A stretch of DNA of 64,000 bases from assembly GCA_947259495.1 (NCBI GenBank), contig CAMYLV010000001.1:96670-160669 (forward strand), written 5' to 3'. The stretch is from an uncultured Desulfobacterales bacterium (lineage in GTDB: Bacteria > Desulfobacterota > Desulfobacteria > Desulfobacterales > JAHEIW01). A program made the translations under genes and the position numbers. This document shows positions 58,613 through 64,000 of this stretch, in pieces (position 1 is the stretch's first letter; each line of letters opens with the position of its first letter). The notes below the pieces were generated by a model, which was not told where the DNA came from, did not search any database, and saw only the letters and a program-made list of their open reading frames with translations.

Positions 58613-59785
58613 ATGTGTCAGGGATTTAAATTTGCAGGAGTTGCTTCAGGATTGAAGAAGAATGGCCAAAAGGATCTTGGACTTATTTATTGCGAAAGAC
58701 CGGCACATGTTGCCGGTGTATTTACCCGCAATCAAGTTAAGGCCGCTCCGGTCATTCTGGATATGCAACGCATCACCTCAGGTGCCTGTCAGGCCGTCAT
58801 TGTCAACAGCGGCAATGCCAATTGCTGTACGGGGGAAAAAGGAATGCGCGATGCCATTTCAATGGGGCGCTGGGCGGCTGCCGGGCTCGATATTTCCGAA
58901 AAACAGGTGCTGGTGGCTTCCACTGGTGTTATCGGGAAGCCGCTGGCCATGGACCGGATTCAACGGGCCGTGCCCGATCTTGTCAAAGCGCTTCATCCGG
59001 CTGGCATATCCCATTTTGCCGAGGCCATTATGACCACCGATACCGTGCCCAAAATGGTCAGCCAGAAGGGCAATTTGGATGGCGTACCATTTACGGTGAC
59101 CGGGGTTGCCAAAGGGGCGGGAATGATCCGCCCGGACATGGCCACATTGCTGTGTTTTGTAATGACCGATGTCGCGGCCGAGCCGGCTCTGCTCAAAGAG
59201 ATGCTTGTGACCGCAACGAAGCGCACGTTAAACTGCATCACCATCGATGGTGATACCAGCACAAATGATACCGCCCTGTTGTTGGCTAACGGTCTGTGCG
59301 GGGCTGTGGTCAAGCATGATGCTGAAAAAGAGACGTTTCAAGACCTTCTGGCTGCAGTTTTGATGTCGCTGGGCAAACAGCTGGTCAAAGACGGCGAAGG
59401 TGCCACCAAGCTTGTCGAAATTGTCGTCCAACGGGCTAAATCCGATGCCAATGCCCGTCAAATTGCTGATACCGTCGCGCATTCGAATCTGGTAAAAACC
59501 GCGCTGTTTGGTGAAGATGCCAACTGGGGAAGAATCATTGGCGCTGTCGGCAGGGCAGGGGTGCCGGTTCAAACAGAGGTTATCGATGTTTATTTTGCAA
59601 ATGAGCGCATCGTGCAAAACGGTATGGGTTGCGGTCAAAAAACAGAGATCGAAGCAACTCGGGTCCTTAAAAGGCCGGAGTTTACCATTACAATTGACTT
59701 AAAGGCTGGCAAGGGAAAGGCCTCAGTGTTTACCTGCGATTTTTCCATCGACTATGTTAAGATCAACGCCGACTATCGTTCATGA
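58613..59785 (+). CDS. argJ: Bifunctional glutamate N-acetyltransferase/amino-acid acetyltransferase
   Basis: About 390 residues. It transfers acetyl from N-acetylornithine to glutamate in the arginine cycle. KGAGMIRPDMATLLCFV contains the self-cleavage Ala-Thr junction, the Thr becoming the N-terminal nucleophile of the beta chain. VNSGNANCCTG, STGVIGKPL, TIDGDTSTNDTALL and GEDANWGRIIGAVGRAGV are also typical. ATG 58613 is preferred to GTG 58607. The upstream gap 58370-58612 holds a CCCCAGC/GCTGGGG hairpin (58387-58407) and no gene. Confidence 0.95.
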   Translation: MCQGFKFAGVASGLKKNGQKDLGLIYCERPAHVAGVFTRNQVKAAPVILDMQRITSGACQAVIVNSGNANCCTGEKGMRDAISMGRWAAAGLDISEKQVLVASTGVIGKPLAMDRIQRAVPDLVKALHPAGISHFAEAIMTTDTVPKMVSQKGNLDGVPFTVTGVAKGAGMIRPDMATLLCFVMTDVAAEPALLKEMLVTATKRTLNCITIDGDTSTNDTALLLANGLCGAVVKHDAEKETFQDLLAAVLMSLGKQLVKDGEGATKLVEIVVQRAKSDANARQIADTVAHSNLVKTALFGEDANWGRIIGAVGRAGVPVQTEVIDVYFANERIVQNGMGCGQKTEIEATRVLKRPEFTITIDLKAGKGKASVFTCDFSIDYVKINADYRS

Positions 59786-59861
59786 AAATTGTTTTTAAAC
59801 CCTCATCTTTCGCCCGAGGGCGGTGTTCCAATTCAATTTTAAGAAACAGAATAACCTCTTT

Positions 59862-60563
59862 ATGACTGAGATGCGGTTGCAAAAATTTCTTTCCGGAGCG
59901 GGTATATGTTCCCGGCGCAAGGGAGAAGAATATATTAAAGCAGGTTGGGTAAAGGTTAACGGGAAGATCGTCACCGAGCTTGGCGTAAAGGTTGATCCGG
60001 ACAGGGACCTTGTTGAAGTCGATCGTGACGCCATTCGATCCGATAGCGCTTCAATCTATATCGCGCTTAACAAACCCAGCGGTTATGTCTCCAGCTGTCA
60101 TCAACCCGATGAAAAAATTGTGCTGGATCTTTTGGATATTTCCGAGAGAGTCTATCCCATCGGCCGGCTGGACAAGAATTCAACCGGACTTTTGCTGCTG
60201 ACCAATGATGGCCAGCTGCATCATCGGCTTTCACACCCGTCTTTTAACCACGAGAAGGAATATGAAGTCACGGTAGCCAAGCCGCTGCCTCAGGGGGCCC
60301 TGCGAAAACTGGCGAGCGGATTGCCTATGATGGGGACCCGTACGCGCCCGGCACGCGTTAAGCGAATTTCCGCCAGACGCTTCTGGATTATTTTACAGGA
60401 AGGCAAAAATAGACAAATCAGACGCATGGTTCGAAAAGTGGGAAATCAGGTTGTTGGTTTAAAGCGGATTCGGATAGCGAACATCAAGCTTGGCAATCTG
60501 CCATCCGGCAGCTGGCGGTATCTGACCCGAAAGGAAAGAGAAAATCTGCTAAAGGCGCTTTAG
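59862..60563 (+). CDS. RsuA/RluB-family rRNA pseudouridine synthase
   Basis: About 233 residues. N-terminal S4 RNA-binding domain (MRLQKFLSGAGICSRRKGEEYIKAGWVKVNG), then the pseudouridine synthase with GRLDKNSTGLLLLTNDGQL, holding the catalytic Asp, and EGKNRQIRRMVRKVGNQVVGLKRIRI. Closest to RluB/RsuA; whether the target is 23S or 16S rRNA cannot be settled by eye. ATG 59862 begins just before the S4 domain; the frame extends to 59823. Its 3' end overlaps the convergent ATPase gene by 15 bases. Confidence 0.9.
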   Translation: MTEMRLQKFLSGAGICSRRKGEEYIKAGWVKVNGKIVTELGVKVDPDRDLVEVDRDAIRSDSASIYIALNKPSGYVSSCHQPDEKIVLDLLDISERVYPIGRLDKNSTGLLLLTNDGQLHHRLSHPSFNHEKEYEVTVAKPLPQGALRKLASGLPMMGTRTRPARVKRISARRFWIILQEGKNRQIRRMVRKVGNQVVGLKRIRIANIKLGNLPSGSWRYLTRKERENLLKAL

Positions 60564-61073
60564 AATAAATTCGGTGCGATCCGCAACGCTGCGCAGCGGC
60601 ACGGAAATGATTTCATAGCCCAGCGCTTGATAGCTTTCTTCAATAAGCTGGCTCAAGCGATCAGCGGTCGTTTCATCCTCGGAGCGCACCGGGTCGGCTA
60701 AAAAAGTGAGTCTTTCAAAAAGAAAAATTTTTTGATAGCGAACTGCCCGGCTCTTCTGCTTGGGTTCTGTGGGGTCCAGTCCACACAATTTGTAGTAGGC
60801 AATGCTGTCGGGTACCGCGCGATCAAAAAAAATTAAATTTTCCCTCGCCAGTTTGGCTTCAAGTTTGACTTTTGCCATGAGAATATGGCGCTCAAACGCC
60901 CACTCGTCGGCCTTTATTTGTTCCAGGGTTTTGCCTTTGGCCAATTCAGCATCAATGTGAGCCCGTGCGGCTTCGTGGACAACAGAATAGCCCCGTTGTT
61001 CCAGTTTGTTAATGACAGCTGTTTTACCGGAACAGGGCGCCCCTGTTATGACATACCAATTGGTCGTGTGCAT
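60549..61073 (-). CDS. AAA_28-type P-loop ATPase/kinase-like protein
   Basis: About 174 residues. Walker A VITGAPCSGKTAVINKLEQRG, then HEAARAHID, NLIFFDRAVPDSIAYYKL (Walker-B-like Asp-Arg) and YQKIFLFERL match the AAA_28/NTPase group, which resembles nucleoside or metabolite kinases. ATG 61073 has AAGG 5 bases upstream and starts just before the P-loop; an ATG at 61085 and an open frame to 61154 are alternatives. Substrate is unknown. Confidence 0.78.
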   Translation of the reverse strand: MHTTNWYVITGAPCSGKTAVINKLEQRGYSVVHEAARAHIDAELAKGKTLEQIKADEWAFERHILMAKVKLEAKLARENLIFFDRAVPDSIAYYKLCGLDPTEPKQKSRAVRYQKIFLFERLTFLADPVRSEDETTADRLSQLIEESYQALGYEIISVPLRSVADRTEFILKRL

Positions 61074-61257
61074 GGAAGCCTTCATCAGATTGCGCTTGCA
61101 CCACCGTCTAAGAGCAGGGTTTGAGCAGCCAAAATGGCTGCCCGTGGCAGGCACGGAAATGAATGTATTTAGCGGCCTTCAGAGAGTGGAACCGTGAAAA
61201 CTGGCAGGATGCGCGATTTTGTTCTGATGTTCAATGGGATCGGCTATCGGGTCATTA

Positions 61258-63057
61258 CTATTCGACAAAAACCGTTTGCCCGGGATAAATTTTGGAACTT
61301 GGCCACAGTTGATTTAAAGAAAGAAATCGGTTCAGGGCCATATTGTGCCGTTTGGCAATTAAAAAGGGACTATCGCCTGATTTTACTTTATATGTCTCTA
61401 AATCTTCAACTTCTTTATGCGTTTTCTTGCCTTGAAATATAACCAGTTTCTGCCCTTTATGAAGGCTGGTTGATGATAGTTGATTGAGCTGTTGAATCTT
61501 TTTGGTTGACGTCCCATATTGTTTGGCTATGGTCCAAAGCGAGTCACCCTTTTTAACCACGTGAACAACGCGGTGACCGTATCGCGACTTTGACGTTTTG
61601 GGCGGACGATAACGATAACCGCTGCGTGGTATTTTGAGTAAGCGTCCGGCAACGATATAGTTGGACTTGCGTAAATTGTTTGCCCGCATAATTCTTCCAA
61701 CGCTGGTCCGGTATTGCTTGGCGATTAGTGAGAGGGTTTGACCGGGACGGACGCGGTGATAAACATAGGCGCGCTGGGGGGGGCGAGAAACCGGTATTTT
61801 ATCCAATTGCGTTAACAGAAATTCACCCCTATAGAGAGGCACTTTGAGCGGATATGGATCCACCGGGCAGATTTTATAACGCAATTCAGGATTCAGTTCG
61901 TATAGCGCGGTTTCCGCTGCGCCGATCGAACGGGCAATATCCTTGAGATGCACTTGCTTGGAAATCGAAACCGTTTCATACTGCAGCGGCTCATCCAAAG
62001 CCGTCAGGTCCAGCCCATACTTTTCCGGTTGATCCAGTATATGCAGGGTGGCTAGAAACCGGGGGACATAGCGTGCGGTTTCGCGGGGCAGGCGTTCGTA
62101 AAGATCCCAGAAATTGTCCAGATAATTTAAGTTCTGGCGACGAATGACATTCAAAACTCTTCCTTCACCACAGTTGTATGCCGCCAAAACAGTCGTCCAG
62201 TCACCGAAAATGGCGTGTAGCTCCTTGAGATAATCAATCGCAGCCCGGGTCGATTTTGCCGGATCCATGCGCTCATCAATTAATTTGTTTCTTTTGAGCC
62301 CGAACTTATAACCGGTAGATGGAATAAATTGCCACAGGCCTAACGCTCGGGAGCGCGAAAGGGCCTTTACCTTAAAACCGCTTTCGATGAGCGGCAGCCA
62401 GGACAGTTCTTCGGGCAGCCCGGCTTCTTTCAGTGCAGCCACGATGTACTGTCGATAAAGACCGGAGCGCCGATATGATTGGATAAAATATTCCCTTTCA
62501 TGGCCGGTAAACCGATCAATTTCGGCCTGGACGTGTTTGTTCATGACTCTAGGAATCGCATTGTAACTTCCGTTTACAACGATATTGCGAGAGGCATATA
62601 TCTCCAGTATGCGCTTTGATATCATGAAACGCAGATCTTCTTTTTGCTGGATCAATTTGGTGTGGTCGGATGGATCGGCTGTCAGAATTAAAGCGTACGC
62701 CTGGTCGAGCGCGTCCAACGCATTTTCAAGTTCGCCGTTTTGCCAGAACTCTTGCGAAACCTGGCACAGATCGAGCGCTTCGTCCAGCACGGTTTCACTC
62801 TTTTTAGCCAAAGCCGCTGCTTTTTCGTCTTCATAAGATCCCAGCTCTTGCTCGTCCAGGGCAGAACCGTTGGTCTTAGACGTATTGGCAGTATGATTAA
62901 ACTCGGCGCTTCTATCGGGATGGCCGGCGGCGGTGGCCGTAAATGCAGTACTTTGACCCCGCTTATCCGGAGACAAAGATGGGTTTTGAATTAAATGTCC
63001 GCAGCCTAAAAAGAAAATACACAAACAACCAGCAAGAAAACCTAAGCCTCTCTTCAT
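61258..63057 (-). CDS. mltD: Membrane-bound lytic murein transglycosylase with three LysM domains (MltD-like)
   Basis: 599 residues. Lipoprotein signal ending LAGCLCIFFLGC. Residues 80-170 are helical. The SLT domain (about 190-330) has LPLIESGFKVKALSRSRALG, with the catalytic Glu, GLWQFIPSTG and LAAYNCGEGRVLN. Three LysM repeats follow (YHRVRPGQTLSLIAKQY, HVVKKGDSLWTIAKQYG, YKVKSGDSPFLIAKRHN). It cleaves peptidoglycan glycan strands from the outer membrane. AGGAA lies 8 bases before ATG 63057. Confidence 0.93.
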   Translation of the reverse strand: MKRGLGFLAGCLCIFFLGCGHLIQNPSLSPDKRGQSTAFTATAAGHPDRSAEFNHTANTSKTNGSALDEQELGSYEDEKAAALAKKSETVLDEALDLCQVSQEFWQNGELENALDALDQAYALILTADPSDHTKLIQQKEDLRFMISKRILEIYASRNIVVNGSYNAIPRVMNKHVQAEIDRFTGHEREYFIQSYRRSGLYRQYIVAALKEAGLPEELSWLPLIESGFKVKALSRSRALGLWQFIPSTGYKFGLKRNKLIDERMDPAKSTRAAIDYLKELHAIFGDWTTVLAAYNCGEGRVLNVIRRQNLNYLDNFWDLYERLPRETARYVPRFLATLHILDQPEKYGLDLTALDEPLQYETVSISKQVHLKDIARSIGAAETALYELNPELRYKICPVDPYPLKVPLYRGEFLLTQLDKIPVSRPPQRAYVYHRVRPGQTLSLIAKQYRTSVGRIMRANNLRKSNYIVAGRLLKIPRSGYRYRPPKTSKSRYGHRVVHVVKKGDSLWTIAKQYGTSTKKIQQLNQLSSTSLHKGQKLVIFQGKKTHKEVEDLETYKVKSGDSPFLIAKRHNMALNRFLSLNQLWPSSKIYPGQTVFVE

Positions 63058-63752
63058 CAGTTCAATTCCTATCTTGTATAATTTTGTTTTGTTATATCAC
63101 CATTTCCTAGGTTAGTAAAATGAAATACAGAAATCTGTTTGTTTTGATGGTATTCAATATCGTCAATTTTTATAAAAACTTAACTCCTGCCGGGGGGCGT
63201 TGAAAAATAAACGCTGGATGTGGCCTGAGAATGGAGGTGGCACACACCGGACATTGGCTTTTTTATGATTCGACCGGAAAAAGCTTGAAAGACCCTGGAA
63301 TTAGTCGTAGAATGCTATTTTATGATAGATTCTGCTCGGACGGCCTTCAATAATTTGCTTGATATATTGACATGTTATCAAAATTTGATCTGAATGAACA
63401 CCCTAAAATTATTTTTTGGAACGGATCCCTTCACCTTCACCTTAAGCCAATGGGAGATAAAATAAGATCAAATGTTTAATCCAAGCGCCTTGGCTTAGGT
63501 ATCCTGATCAAAAATCCGCCATACAAAATAAGTTAAAATATTATAAAAATCATTAAAAATTAAAGAAATTAAAAGAAAATAAATGAAAATGACCGTTCCT
63601 ATCCTATATTTCCAAAAAAGCGACTATAATACCATATAGTAACAGTTGCTATTTGTACACGATATAACTAAAAATAACAGTTTTAGGTGCAGGAAATCAT
63701 CTCATCAAAGTTTCAGTCAATTTAAAATAATTTTAAAAGGTTAAGTTGTTAG
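63058..63752. other. AT-rich intergenic region upstream of mltD and the tRNA genes
   Basis: 695 bp with no supported gene. It is strongly AT-rich from 63480 on (AAAATTAAAGAAATTAAAAG-type sequence). TATAAT occurs at about 63626, and the tRNA promoter should lie in 63600-63750, but no matching -35 box was found by eye. Confidence 0.4.
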
Positions 63753-63828
63753 GCCAGCGTAGCTCAGCTGGTAGAGCAACTGATTTGTAATCAGTAGGTC
63801 GGGGGTTCGAATCCCTTCGCTGGCTCCA
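63753..63828 (+). tRNA. tRNA-Thr (anticodon TGT)
   Basis: Cloverleaf of 76 bases. Acceptor GCCAGCG pairs with CGCTGGC, D-arm GCTC-AGCTGGTAGA-GC, anticodon arm CTGAT-TTGTAAT-CAG with anticodon TGT, T-arm CGGGGGTTCGAATCCCTTC type, discriminator T, and encoded CCA at 63826-63828. It reads ACA and related Thr codons. Confidence 0.95.
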
Positions 63829-63901
63829 GGAATGACAGCGGGCATGGAAAACTTCCTGCAACCTTTTAACCATGGCCGTTTGAAGCGCAATGTTTTCTTT
63901 A

Positions 63902-63986
63902 GGTGGGGTTCCCGAGTGGTCAAAGGGAACAGACTGTAAATCTGTCGGCGAAGCCTTCGGAGGTTCGAATCCTCCCCCCACCACCA
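63902..63986 (+). tRNA. tRNA-Tyr (anticodon GTA)
   Basis: 85 bases, class II tRNA with long variable arm. Acceptor GGTGGGG pairs with CCCCACC, anticodon arm CAGACTGTAAATCTG with anticodon GTA, GGTTCGAATCC T-arm and encoded CCA at 63984-63986. In many bacteria a Thr-Tyr-Gly-Thr/Trp tRNA cluster leads into tuf; the window ends before that can be checked. Confidence 0.95.
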
Positions 63987-64000
63987 ACCTTAGCTGAGTC

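Overview
The window looks like chromosome from an anaerobic, Gram-negative member of the Desulfobacterota, probably Desulfobacterales. This is inferred from gene content: a flavoredoxin-type reductase, a cysteine-rich PxxKW-type protein, selenocysteine machinery (selA), outer-membrane lipoproteins, GmhA for LPS heptose, many c-di-GMP proteins and a fused cobA-hemD. Codon use looks even throughout, no phage or integrase is visible, and there is no rRNA operon. Nearly all genes are housekeeping genes in short operons on both strands.

Layout. 1-11.7 kb: end of ileS, lspA, a long holA, redox and acyl-CoA enzymes, a J-domain protein, a lipoprotein, a MalY-type PLP enzyme and a PhzF protein, with repeat-rich gaps. 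12-16 kb: a methylenetetrahydrofolate-reductase-like protein, a ferritin-like/GGDEF protein, a PilZ protein and an adenosine-specific kinase. 16-29.3 kb (minus strand): moaA, gpgS and an M20-like protein; a flavodoxin/SCP2 fusion; cobA-hemD, hemC and fmdB; a DHS-like protein, gmhA, a TPR protein and selA; a CheD-HDOD fusion. 29.6-41.2 kb: rfbB and pyrF (plus); an OmpA lipoprotein, lysC, tsaE, nnr, pdxJ, ybeY, a 7TM-HD protein and phoH (minus). 41.5-44.5 kb: cvpA, mazG, hisH and hisF, with a rod-shaped RNA resembling 6S RNA between hisH and hisF. 44.6-50.4 kb: two small proteins behind a textbook sigma-28 promoter, class II aldolase, small proteins and a GAF/HD-GYP phosphodiesterase. 50.6-64 kb: an LpoA-like lipoprotein, pfk, the PxxKW protein, an aminotransferase, truA, an AEC transporter, a hidden selenoprotein, argJ, a 23S-type pseudouridine synthase, an ATPase, mltD, and tRNA-Thr and tRNA-Tyr.

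Four observations stand out. (1) A 61-codon gene at 58184-58369 (minus) has an in-frame TGA between two CxxC motifs, followed by a hairpin whose apex closely matches the E. coli fdhF SECIS; selA lies in the same window. (2) The hisH-hisF gap can fold end to end into a rod of about 185 nt, ending in a T-run. (3) A dispersed double-hairpin repeat of about 105 bp occurs at nine loci, whole or partial. One copy is split by a palindrome-rich insert, and two copies supply the start or stop region of genes. (4) Several gaps hold inverted arrays of short degenerate units (7-11 nt).

Signalling and envelope themes recur: a GGDEF protein, a degenerate GGDEF-TPR protein, PilZ, HD-GYP, 7TM-HD and CheD-HDOD suggest extensive second-messenger control of motility and the cell surface.
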